Shown here piece after piece: positions 24,601-32,405 of a stretch of 64,000 bases of DNA. Position numbers and translations under genes: made by a program. Within the stretch, counting starts at the first letter, position 1. Every line of letters begins with the position of its first letter. The notes under the pieces are model-generated. The model made no database searches. It had not been told where the DNA came from and saw only the letters and a list, made by a program, of their open reading frames with translations. The stretch comes from Sorex araneus (Eukaryota > Chordata > Mammalia > Eulipotyphla > Soricidae): contig NC_073305.1 in NCBI RefSeq assembly GCF_027595985.1, positions 179,879,949 to 179,943,948 on the forward strand. Reading direction: 5' to 3'.

Positions 24601-27600
24601 GGTTGTAGTTCACAGATTGATATTCTCCAGCTAAACTCCAATGTTCCCCTGAAACTCTCCTAGAACAGGAACCAAACTGATACAATTCCATTATGAAAGT
24701 TCTGAGGGTCTGGCACAACAGTGCCGGAGATAAGGAGGGAAAGACTGTTCCTTCTGGAGACCTTAAGACAGGCTGGAGCCCACCATCTTTCCATCATCAC
24801 CTCATTTACCCCCACCTACAACACTCTTAAAATCTGAGTGAAGGCAGGCCAGTGATGGCTCAGTTATAGGAATCCTGCCCTGGATTTACTCACCCCTGGT
24901 GCAGTGCGAAAGAGTGTAGAACACACACGCACAAGCACACACACACCATGCAGTGCAAAGGAGTGTGGATCACGCCCCCCCCCACACATAAACTCTCACT
25001 CTCTCTCTCCCCCACCTACATACACTACATACACATACACACACCAGCAGCAAAAAAACACTAAAAATAAGAAAAAGGGGAGATGCCAGAACAGGGCTGG
25101 TGCCCGCAGGGCTGGAGAATGAAGCCACATGCTCTCCAGGCTCTCCCACCCGTCACACCCCTGAGCCCGACAAGCTCTCCAGAATGATGCGAATAGCACC
25201 GCAAGGGCAGGCTTTTGCCAGATAAAAATCTGTTCATAATTCCAAATGGTCAAGCTGGTTAGTTCTTGGTTTTCACACACCCCTAATAGCAAGCATTAAA
25301 AGCAACGGTGTAATAAATACTGTACCTGCTGTTTCAACTGAGTTATTTCTTTCTGGCAAGAAGTAATTTCACTCTCTGCAAGTTTCCTTATATCTTCATT
25401 TTCATCTAAGGGGGGGAAAAAGGCAGCAGGTAAGGTTTTCCTGTTTAAAAAATGGCAACAGAATGCAAGGTCCTATCTTTCTTTCTGCTGTTATAACTGA
25501 ACAGAAAAATAAATGCTTTTCTTGTCCCTTTAATAACCATCATAAATTAAAAGTAACATTTTATATGTAATTTCATATATTAATTTTCATAAACCCACAT
25601 CTAAAAAATCTTCCTTCTTATGAAAAAGTGAAGTTTGTAGGAAGAAATCTCTAGTAAAGAATAATTATCAGGGCCGGAGATATAGTACAGGGGTGAAGAC
25701 ACTTGCCTTGACGCAGCTGACCCTGGTTCAATCCCTGCCAGGAGTGATCCCTGAGCACAGGCCAAGAATAAACTCAATTACTGCTCAAAAGAAAGAAAAA
25801 AAATAAAAAGCACTGTTAGCACTGTTGTCCCCTTGTTCATCGATTTGCCATCAAGTGGGCACCAGTAACATCGCCATTGTGAGACTTGTTACTCTTTTTT
25901 GGCATATCGAATATGCCATGGGTAGCTTGCCAGGCTCTGCTGTGCAGGCGGGATACTCTCGGTAGCTTGCCGGGCTCTCCGAGAGGGATGGAGGAACTGA
26001 ACCTGGTTTGGCCTCGTGCAAGGCAAATGCCCTACCCACTGTGCTATCATCGCAATTAGTCATTTAATATGGCCATTAAATTAGCACTCATCTTTCCCCC
26101 CCTAAATTTGCTATGTTGTTGGTGGTGGTTTTCTGTTTTGGGGGGACACATGGCGGTGCTCAGTGATCACTCCTGGCAGTGCTTGGGGAAATCGTATGTG
26201 GTGCCAGGGATGGAACTCAGGTCTACCACTTGCAAAACATGTGATAGTTCCCGCTGTACTATCACTCTGGCCCCAACTCTGATGGAACGTTTATATTCTC
26301 GACTCTACCACTCATGCCTTGCCGGAGGCAGCCTGTTTTTAGAAACATGACTCTTCTACCCTTTCAGTGACGCCCGCCAGATTGTAACTAGTTCCTGTGG
26401 GATGCCCTTGTCACCACTGGCTCTTCAGAAACTACTTCCATTACCTCTAACCCTATGATAACATCGATGTCAGCATTATCATCTCTTTTTTAAAAGGTGT
26501 CCATTTTGTTTTGAAGCATAAACTAACTTCCTATGGTCTACAGAAGTTTTTAACTGTCTTTCTGATTTCAAGTTTCTGGTACACATTAAATCCCCACACC
26601 TTGGGGCCAAAGGATAGCAAAGTGGTTAGACCATTTGCCTTGGTTGCCCCTGGGTGTGACCCAAAAAGACCTCCTCCCCCCAAAAAAAAACCCAAAATCC
26701 CCACATCCTCTCTGCTTTTGATCCTTATTTTCTCTCCCCACTTGTTACTTTCTTCCTGGCAGGTCACTGGTTTCAACTTCCTTCTCCTGATAACCCTCAA
26801 GGTCATTTAAATATCGGCCTTGGTTTTATAATACACCCTGCTCTTCAGTGAAGAAATTAAAACCGAGTGATCCATCTACTTGTATTTTTACTTGCCAAAA
26901 ATCTCTATTCCCCACTAGACTGCCAGGTCATAAAAGCACCTGTATGGTTTTTTTTTTTTTCCTTTAGATTTTTGGGCCACACTTAGGGATGCTCAGGGAT
27001 CCCTCCAGGTGGTGCTGGGAATCAAAGCCCCCTGGGATAGCGTCCAGCTCCCCACTGTACTCTCTCTCTGGCCCGCCTTTCCTCTAAAGCAGTAAGTTAG
27101 ACGCGTCACCCTTCGCCGGCTGCTTTCCCACGGAAGCCAATCCCAGTCATTCCTTCCCCGTTTTAAAAGCTTCCTCTCTGCCTGCAGGATAAAAATGAAT
27201 TTTAGGTCTGATTCTTTTGATAGTCCCTTCCCCCGCGATCACTTTTGAAAAATACGACCCCGGCACGGGCTGTGAAGTCAGTGCACCCCCAACTGCATTC
27301 CTTGGCACGCTCTGTAATCCACGGCGCTTTGCACGGACGCTGCAGGCGCTTCCGCGGCAGGAGGCCAATGGTACCCACCCACACCTCATCTGTCAAGGCC
27401 TCTCCCCTCCTCGCCCCTGCAGCCTCCCCCAAGTGTGCCTTGTTCTCCTAAGACATCGCTTCTCCCTTCTCTGCAGCTGTGACCTTGGGATCTTGGGATC
27501 CAAAGGATGCTCCGTGCACCAACCGCAGCTCGGCGGCCCCCGGGGGTCAAGGGTGGGGGGATGCATGTCCCCAATTCCAAGGCGCCCGAACCCCTCTGCC

Positions 27601-28095
27601 AACCGGCAAAAAAAATAAAACAAACAAAAAAACGTTTCCGTCCAGCTCTCGGATTCGATTCTGCGCCTTCACACCCTCTCACGGCCGCCGGCGGTGCCTT
27701 GCGACAGTCGCGCTGCCCCTTCTGGGGGTGGGGGGCACGGGCTGGAGCGAGGGAACGGCAGGGGCTCAGGCAAAGCCTACGCCTCGGCTTCAGGCCTTCG
27801 GAGGAGCACTGGGCGCGCGGAGCCTCGCCCCGGCCCCCGCGTGCCCGGGCGCGCCCTTACCCTGCAGCAAGGGCTCGGTCTCCCGCAGCTCCCGCTCCTT
27901 GTCCCGCAGCATCTGGGCCGCGGCGCCCAGCTCGGCCTCCCCGGCCTGGCGCTCCAGGAAGGCCCGCAGGGGCCCGCCGCGCGCGAACAGCTCCTCCAGC
28001 TGCGGGCTGCCACTGCTGCGGTGCCGCCGGGCCGGGCCGGGGGGCCGCCGGGCCCAAAGGCAGCGCGCGGCGCTCAGCAGCAGCCGGGCGCGCAT
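15426..28095 (-). CDS. MTRF1L: MTRF1L, mitochondrial translation release factor mtRF1a (complete, seven coding exons)
   Basis: Class I release factor that reads UAA/UAG on the mitochondrial ribosome and triggers peptide release (family knowledge). Coding exons in order: 28095-27861, 25405-25326, 23623-23440, 21651-21488, 18923-18806, 17362-17226, 15626-15426. They total 1119 bp and give 372 residues plus TGA, and every junction is GT/AG with matching phase. Residues 1-30 are Arg-rich and acid-free, a mitochondrial presequence. The coiled helical domain includes [15 protein letters not shown], followed by the RF domain with [12 protein letters not shown]. The codon-reading PxT motif is PKT at 198-200 ([10 protein letters not shown]) and the catalytic GGQ is at 242-244 ([16 protein letters not shown]). 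The C-terminus ends LVDIISKKV. Human mtRF1a is 380 residues as recalled; the difference is in the exon 1 linker. No disabling change seen. Confidence 0.97.
16176..16817. repeat. Large imperfect inverted repeat, about 92-bp arms
   Basis: Arm 16176-16268 and arm 16726-16817 are reverse complements at roughly 85% by eye, sharing exact runs such as taccaaacaagattgctttt (arm 1 sense). About 457 bp lies between. It is inside MTRF1L intron 6, so nascent transcripts could fold into a long hairpin. Neither arm matches the SINE families here. Confidence 0.85.
16361..16440 (+). mobile_element. Possible degenerate tRNA-headed SINE
   Basis: ggcgtggctcagcagaacag and agttcagtccccagcac look like decayed A and B boxes. 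It sits in the loop of the large inverted repeat. Weak. Confidence 0.35.
16914..17170 (+). mobile_element. SINE type B, full length
   Basis: Head gggctggagctgatagcac, B box gggttcgattcct, both gcaagctacc copies, stem-loop and a CAGACAGA-type tail. In MTRF1L intron 6, 56 bp below exon 6. Confidence 0.92.
17226..17362 (-). CDS. MTRF1L: MTRF1L coding exon 6
   Basis: 137-bp exon encoding [20 protein letters not shown] then [20 protein letters not shown] and ARKIQ. It is absent from simple ORF views because it lacks a start. Acceptor ctattcag, donor gtaaag. Confidence 0.95.
18310..18530. mobile_element. Short hAT-like element (copy 2, reverse relative to copy 1)
   Basis: Right end aaaggttgagaaacactg; interior aggtgggaaggaggccacgg is the reverse complement of copy 1 interior. 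Interrupted by a C-run near 18350. In MTRF1L intron 5. Confidence 0.45.
18806..18923 (-). CDS. MTRF1L: MTRF1L coding exon 5 (catalytic GGQ)
   Basis: 118-bp exon encoding [20 protein letters not shown] then [22 protein letters not shown] is the peptidyl-tRNA hydrolysis motif. Acceptor gtatgaacag, donor gtaggc. Confidence 0.96.
18988..19120 (-). mobile_element. SINE type A, old
   Basis: ttggacgacacctgtctgtg body and caaacctgggtcagc B-box region; the head is decayed. Confidence 0.7.
19158..19280 (+). mobile_element. SINE type A, degenerate
   Basis: gttgccttgcatgcagccga head, then ctaggagtgatccgtaaaag and cccagtgtggcc. Confidence 0.6.
19790..20185 (+). mobile_element. Expanded type B-like composite retroposon (copy 1)
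   Basis: Shares with 37855-38240, in order: ccattttccagtag; aactgcccctggc; acatccagagacta; gagaacctggcaagctacc; gtggcgtattcatatgcc; a 90-bp insert with gagtaaagagaggc and taaaatctcagg; and the type B terminal gctcgagcaaatcaatgatca with a CAGTGA tail. Sequence from 19540 may belong to the same element. Confidence 0.7.
20195..20460 (-). mobile_element. L1 3'-UTR fragment, old
   Basis: gtcccaccaccagggtcagt parallels the reverse complement of the ggtggtgg... zone of the L1 ends at 46300, 61080 and 63330; the following tcatgttttcagtgttgctg parallels 9830. Confidence 0.45.
20617..20795 (-). mobile_element. SINE type A, outer of a nested pair
   Basis: Near-complete copy, head ctatcactccaggccc. The flanking acaatgtctt occurs before and after. 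Confidence 0.88.
20826..20984 (-). mobile_element. SINE type A, inserted at the target repeat of its neighbour
   Basis: Starts just after the downstream aatgtctttaa of the previous SINE and is itself followed by aatgtcttaa. Confidence 0.88.
20985..21066 (+). repeat. Exact 40-bp tandem duplication
   Basis: Two perfect units, 20986-21025 and 21026-21065, carrying cccctaaagataatgtctta. In MTRF1L intron 4. Confidence 0.95.
21145..21385 (+). mobile_element. SINE type B, head slightly truncated
   Basis: Starts at gactggtagggtgttagcc and continues through the full body to gatgacagtgatgcagtgat. In MTRF1L intron 4, close below exon 4. Confidence 0.9.
21488..21651 (-). CDS. MTRF1L: MTRF1L coding exon 4 (codon-recognition PKT motif)
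   Basis: 164-bp exon encoding [20 protein letters not shown] then [20 protein letters not shown] and [14 protein letters not shown]. It carries the PxT tripeptide anticodon. Acceptor cttcaag, donor gtgagt. A type B SINE lies 100 bp downstream. Confidence 0.95.
21790..22085 (+). mobile_element. L1-like 3' end, diverged
   Basis: Contains ggaacactggtggtgggta and aatattgtaaaccataaaat, paralleling the shared L1 3' UTR (attgcaaaccataatgccc). Abuts a type B SINE. Confidence 0.4.
22090..22327 (-). mobile_element. Type B-like SINE with the composite insert (copy 3)
   Basis: Between the gcgggcaccagt end and the tgttactgtttttggcat body it carries about 90 bp with tgagattttagcagcctctc, the same insert as in the two composites. 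The head is lost into a tatc repeat. Confidence 0.75.
22324..22356 (+). repeat. (TATC)n-like microsatellite
   Basis: Short tatatc/tatct run at the end of the preceding SINE. Confidence 0.75.
22360..23439. other. MTRF1L intron 3, single-copy
   Basis: Nothing recognisable apart from a short internal duplication of cccctagtgaaaa near 22497 and 22515. Confidence 0.6.
23440..23623 (-). CDS. MTRF1L: MTRF1L coding exon 3
   Basis: 184-bp exon encoding [20 protein letters not shown] through [12 protein letters not shown]. The conserved RF signature [12 protein letters not shown] lies here. Donor gtcagt, phase 1. Confidence 0.95.
23717..23863 (-). mobile_element. SINE type A, diverged
   Basis: ggccacacctgactctgcac body and gggatcaaacccagg B box. 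Confidence 0.78.
23884..23936 (-). mobile_element. SINE type B terminal fragment
   Basis: Only the end of the element: cactgtcatcctgctgctca to gagcgggcagtgtgagac. Head and most of the body are deleted. Confidence 0.75.
24918..25047 (+). repeat. CA-rich low-complexity tract
   Basis: Interrupted (CA)n, C-run and CT-rich segments. In MTRF1L intron 2. Confidence 0.7.
25326..25405 (-). CDS. MTRF1L: MTRF1L coding exon 2
   Basis: 80-bp exon, acceptor ccccccttag, donor gtacag. Encodes [19 protein letters not shown] then EITQLKQQ, the acidic/helical segment of domain 1. Confidence 0.94.
25672..25808 (+). mobile_element. SINE type A, internally shortened
   Basis: Head agggccggagatatagtaca and B box ggttcaatccc, then direct entry to the distal body and an A-rich tail. 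Confidence 0.8.
25812..26057 (-). mobile_element. SINE type B, full length
   Basis: Adjacent, tail to tail, to the previous SINE. Both ggtagcttgc copies are present; head gctatcatcgc. Confidence 0.88.
26130..26274 (-). mobile_element. SINE type A, diverged
   Basis: gggggacacatggcggtgct to ctatcactctggcccc. Confidence 0.8.
26602..26693 (+). mobile_element. SINE type A with internal deletion
   Basis: The head ggggccaaaggatagcaaag through ttgccttg is joined directly to gggtgtgacccaaaaagac; the tRNA 3' half and central body are missing. Confidence 0.8.
26950..27076 (-). mobile_element. SINE type A, diverged
   Basis: tttttgggccacacttaggg start and tgtactctctctctggccc head. Near the MTRF1L promoter but in intron 1. 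Confidence 0.75.
27861..28095 (-). CDS. MTRF1L: MTRF1L coding exon 1 (presequence, N-terminal helix)
   Basis: The ATG at 28093-28095 has A at -3 and starts [20 protein letters not shown], matching the human N-terminus. An upstream in-frame ATG (28180-28182) would add 29 residues but lies in the promoter-proximal GC-rich part and has no counterpart in the family. Exon 1 leaves one base before gtaagg. Strong GC bias relative to later exons reflects the CpG island. Confidence 0.92.
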
Positions 28096-28168
28096 CTTCT
28101 CCGCCGCCGGGCCGCCTGGGAAGCCGCCCCGAGCCGGACGTTCCGGGGGTGGGACGGGACGAGCGAGT

Positions 28169-28335
28169 TCTCGCGACATCACGCGGAGCTTGGAGACTGG
28201 GGCGGTGGACGGAGCCCCGCCCCGCGCACGCGCTGGGTTGTTTGTTTTGTTTTAAAGGGCCTCCCAGACCCCGCCTCTAGGCGGTAACTTCCGGCCAGGC
28301 ATGGACACGCCACGTTTCTCACCGAGGCGGAAGTG
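28169..28335 (-). promoter_or_regulatory. MTRF1L promoter elements: TCTCGCGA box and ETS/GABP-type sites
   Basis: TCTCGCGA at 28169-28176, CCGGAAGT in gene sense at 28287-28294, and CGGAAGTG on the plus strand at 28328-28335 next to GGGCGGGGCGG. ETS/GABP (NRF-2) plus GC boxes is typical of nuclear genes for mitochondrial proteins. The TCTCGCGA motif is a known CpG-island promoter element. Function here is inferred. Confidence 0.5.
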
Positions 28336-28824
28336 GGTGGGCGGGGCGGCCGGGGAGAGGCGGGCGAGTCCTGGAGGTCCTCGTCTGCACCTCTTCCCAG
28401 GCGGAATCGGAACTGTGGACTTCGTAGGTTGCTTTATTGAACTTCGAGGATTGGTTTGCGAAGCAGCAGGGGCGACGAGTTCATGCACTGCGATGACGAG
28501 TATCCAATGCCTTGTCTCGGATGAGGGCGAAGCCCGCTGAAACCCAAGTCCTCTCCAGCACCTACCTGGCCATTCCTCAAAAGCAATTGCAGTCCATCAT
28601 TGTGTGGCTGTGCATTTAACGCCTCTTCCTTTTTTCCCCGGCTCATATTTCTCTTTTCCGACAGCGCATAAGGCTTGTATCAAAAGGAACGTGAGAAATG
28701 TACTTGAAGGCAACCACGAAGTGATTTTCGAAAAAATTAAAAGGTCCTCCTGAGTCTTCTGCCTGTCCCATTGCATTTCTTATGAACTGTCAGCTACATT
28801 TAAAAATTGTTTTGTGTGTGTGCG

Positions 28825-28890
28825 CGTAGATTTACCTTGCCACTAAGGCACTTGCCTTGCATGTGAGGCCCTCGTTCGATTGCTGGCGAA
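28825..28890 (+). mobile_element. SINE head remnant
   Basis: ggcacttgccttgcatgtga and ctcgttcgattgctgg resemble the anticodon and B-box part of the tRNA-like head; no body follows. Confidence 0.5.
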
Positions 28891-29244
28891 CAAAATGGGG
28901 ACCTTGAAAACTTTAGATCATCCTTAATCAATCAGAATTTTTCATCCAAGTATAAAACTCTTAGAAAGCGAACCCCTATTCATTACTTCGTACAAAAAAG
29001 TAATTTGCATTCAACGCAAAGTTTCGTGGGAGAAGGAGTTGCTTTACAAATAGCAAAAGCAAAATTAGGCTTTGACGCTTACAAGTTCTCACCAATGACG
29101 TCTGTTCTTTGTTCCATTTCTGCATGTATACACACTTCATAAAACTGTTTTGCTTTGGTCCCAATATAGGGCGGGATTGATAGGGTGTTTTTTAAAATCT
29201 CTACTTGAAGCAATTATTTCCAACTTTTAAACTCGACTTTTAAT

Positions 29245-29370
29245 TGGAGGGTTGGTGGGATTACTCCTGGTGTCTCCAGGCTTACCCAGGGTACTTGGGG
29301 TACCATGATATTACTGGATGGAACCTGGAGTGAAGCTTGTGTGACAGTCCTATTCTCACCCCTGCCCTCA
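29245..29370 (-). mobile_element. SINE type A remnant
   Basis: gattactcctggtgtctcc and gatggaacctggagtg suggest a decayed type A copy. Confidence 0.45.
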
Positions 29371-29631
29371 AGGGGTTTTTGAAACCTTAGAAGTAGTAGC
29401 AGTCATTTGCATTCTATATTATAAACCTCTCTCTTTCAATCATAGACTCTTAAAACAAGTCATATTTTAGGTGCAAAACAATAGTTACTTTAGATAAAAG
29501 ATGTGAAGAATATAGCCAGAAATTATTTTCCCTCTGATGCAGAAGCATTGTAATGTGTAGACCTCTTATCCCTGTGAAGCTACACACCAATGAGGAAACA
29601 GTAACTTGTCTAAGGATATATTGGTGAATTC

Positions 29632-29637
29632 TTTATT
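29632..29637 (-). terminator. Candidate RGS17 polyadenylation signal
   Basis: AATAAA in gene sense where the AT-rich, SINE-poor block ends. Cleavage would fall near 29610-29620. Other AATAAA copies occur upstream (for example near 29818), so alternative ends are likely. Confidence 0.45.
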
Positions 29638-31560
29638 AATTCAAAACATTTTCAAGTCACTGCAATGCATGTGAATTTTACAATATTATTTTACAATAAT
29701 ATTCAGGTTTCCACAATATAGTAAGAAGAAACAGTTGTAATTTGATTTACTTCGAAAACTCAAATATACTTAATTTGAGACTTCTAATTTAGTTACAATA
29801 CCATCATGCTCAAATTTTATTACATGTCAAAAATTCTAGCACTTTTAGGAAATCTTATTGTACACATGTAAAATGTAAACTAGATTTCAGGAAGAGGAAA
29901 TAAAAACCCAAAACAATTTAGAGAAATAATAATCTGGATTATCCAATTTATAAGAACCTACAATTATACTTGCATCACAAAATAAGCAAAGTGACTCTTA
30001 AATTGTATTCATGCTTTCAAAACGTCGCCAGGGTCCACTACTAAATATTAGTGGATTCCAAAGTTTGGGTATAGATTAGGTACAATGACCAACATAATTT
30101 AAAAAGTACACTCATTCAGTAAGATAAAATTTACAGAAACAAATACACTGATGTTCTTTTGAAAATTTAGCAAACATGTTAAAACCATACATAAGAAACA
30201 TATATATCAAATAATAAAGCAGGGAAGATAAATCAAGTCTTTTACATCACTTCAATATTCTGTGTTCATTGTTAAGTGGAAGGCAATATAGAAAAGCACG
30301 CAGCAAAATAATTATCTATGTAAGTTCCCTTACTGCCCAAAGGATAAATAGGGCTAAGATAATTTTATAGGTTGTCCCAGGGAAAGAAATTCACTTTCAT
30401 GTCATTTAATTTAGGGAACACCATTTTTGACCTTAATTTTCCCATTTCACTTTTTAGTTTACTGCATTTCTTTACAGTCAGCTATTAGTAACCATCAACG
30501 GAACCTAATAGGGTTGCTGAGGAATCTGCTCAGAATTGTTTTGTTCAGTCAATTTACCTGCCCTGTAGCTGGTCAAAATGTCTGAGTTACAATGGAGAAT
30601 ACTAACAAATGGCATGTCAGCCAGGTGACTGAGGTCAACACCAACAGTGAGAAATCATGACGGGGACCTCATCCTGAGCTGCAGGTGGAACTTGACCTCT
30701 CTGGAGTTCCTTTCAAAGACTGAGAGCAACTCATGACGGGGAAACATATCAGAGAAATTGTACGTCTACTGGATCAGTCTTCCTTAAAACCATCAAAACC
30801 AAAAGGTTTAGAAGAGTTGCTGCAGCTAAGGGGACCCTAGGGAGAGGAGATGAATGAATGTTAACATGGGATTTTGACAGCACTTGTAACTGGCGAGGGA
30901 TGTTAAGTCAAGGTAAGGGAATCTAAATGAAGTGTGGACATCAACATGGCTGCATCCATTGTGATACATTACTTAAGAATTGCAGTATCTGCAATCTCTG
31001 CATTTTTTTTCCCCTTTCAAAATCTCTGCCACGTTTTCCTATAACTTAAAAACTAGTCTGAAACGTAAAACAAAAAAAATCTGCGGATGTATAATCGACT
31101 TGTCTTCATTTTCGTGGCAATTAATTAAAATCATACTATCCCAACATTGAAAAGGAATGCTTTCTATTTGTAGCAACATCAATATTTTCTAATAACCAAT
31201 CTTTTTATAACTTAGTAGTAGCTCTAGCCAGCCTGCCCTGCTCCTATATGGTTATTTTGTAAATCAATAAGCTAATTATTGAGAATTTAATTTTCTATGA
31301 AAATATATTTTCAAATTTTATATTTAAGCTTGCTATTTTAAGCTTTGATTTTAATCTACAGTAGTTCACGCATACTTTCATTTATTTATTTGCGTATTAC
31401 TGAAAGAAAAACTCTTCACTGTTGACCAAGGAAGTTAGTGAGCTGAAAATAAACACATTAAATCACATCATTCAACAGAAGATACAGTCCTTCTTAAAAT
31501 AGCATTGGTTGTATTTTTGCTGAATTATTAAATAGGATTTTGAAAATATGGTTTAAAAAA

Positions 31561-31732
31561 TGGGGTCAGAGTCAGGGTGGAAGAATAGTACATTTGATTG
31601 GTAAAGTTTATTAACCCAGGGTTGATCCCTGACACCCCGTATGTTCCCTCAAATCCAGCCAGGAGTGATCCCAGAGCGCAGAGACAGTAGTTAAGTACTG
31701 AGCACTAGCCAGGTGTTGCCCCCCCAAAACAA
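31561..31732 (+). mobile_element. SINE type A, diverged, in probable RGS17 3' UTR
   Basis: ggaagaatagtacatttgat head region, cccagggttgatccctgaca B box, body end gccaggtgttgcccccc. Antisense to RGS17. Confidence 0.78.
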
Positions 31733-31838
31733 AAATAGGCAGAAGTGCATTAGATAGCGCTTTCAATTCTTAAAAGAAAAAAAAGGAAATGATTGAGTTG
31801 GAGAATTTAAAGAGTATGAGATGCAGCTTCTCTTGTAG

Positions 31839-32045
31839 TGGGTTGAAGCGATAGCACAGCGGTAGGGTGTTTGCCTTGCACGCAGCTGACCCGGGTTGGA
31901 TTCCTCCGCCCCTCTCAGAGAGCCTGGTATGCTACCTGTGGCATATCCGATATGCCAAACACAGTAACAACAAATCTCAGGATGGAAACGTTACCGGTGC
32001 CCGCTCAAGCAAATCGATGAGCAACGGGGTGACAGTGACAGTGAG
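31839..32045 (+). mobile_element. SINE type B in probable RGS17 3' UTR
   Basis: Head gggttgaagcgatagcacag to gatgagcaacggggtgacag and a CAGTGA tail. The central segment is shortened so that only one gctacc repeat remains. Confidence 0.9.
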
Positions 32046-32311
32046 ATGTAGCACTTTATTTCTTCCATGTTCAATGATTTATCTTGTAAATTAAGTATGA
32101 TATTTCTTATTGAAAGATGAGGAAACCAGCTCAGATAGAATAAATTAATTGTCGACAATCAGAAAATTTTTAGCCTGAAATCAAATTTATAAACAAAGCC
32201 TGGTAATTGGAAATAATACTTATCAATCTGTGCAGTATATATTAACACTCAAGAGTGTTCAGGCAAGATTGAAAACAAGTTTTTGGTGTCAGTTTTACGG
32301 ATAAATATTTG

Positions 32312-32405
32312 CAGTCATAACTATTTTTAAACTTAAAATACACTTTGGAACTTAGATTCAGTCATAACTATTTTTAAACTTAAAATATACTTTGAAACTT
32401 AGATT
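32312..32405 (+). repeat. 47-bp tandem duplication
   Basis: Units 32312-32358 and 32359-32405 begin cagtcataactatttttaaa and differ at two positions. In the probable RGS17 3' UTR. Confidence 0.95.

Larger units (their letters stand above)
27590..28430. promoter_or_regulatory. CpG island over MTRF1L promoter and exon 1
   Basis: Dense CpG block covering exon 1 and about 300 bp upstream in gene sense. Long open frames here on the plus strand are antisense to exon 1 and reflect composition. Confidence 0.8.
28480..29610. other. Intergenic region MTRF1L-RGS17
   Basis: About 1.1 kb between the MTRF1L promoter and the inferred RGS17 3' end. Contains two weak SINE remnants; nothing else recognised. 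Confidence 0.6.

Noticed and set aside
27479-28287. Long plus-strand open frames (258, 257 and 197 codons) in the MTRF1L CpG island
   Set aside because: Antisense to the verified MTRF1L exon 1 and overlapping in all three frames; GC-rich sequence lacks stops by composition. Products are low-complexity Pro/Ala/Arg with no domain.
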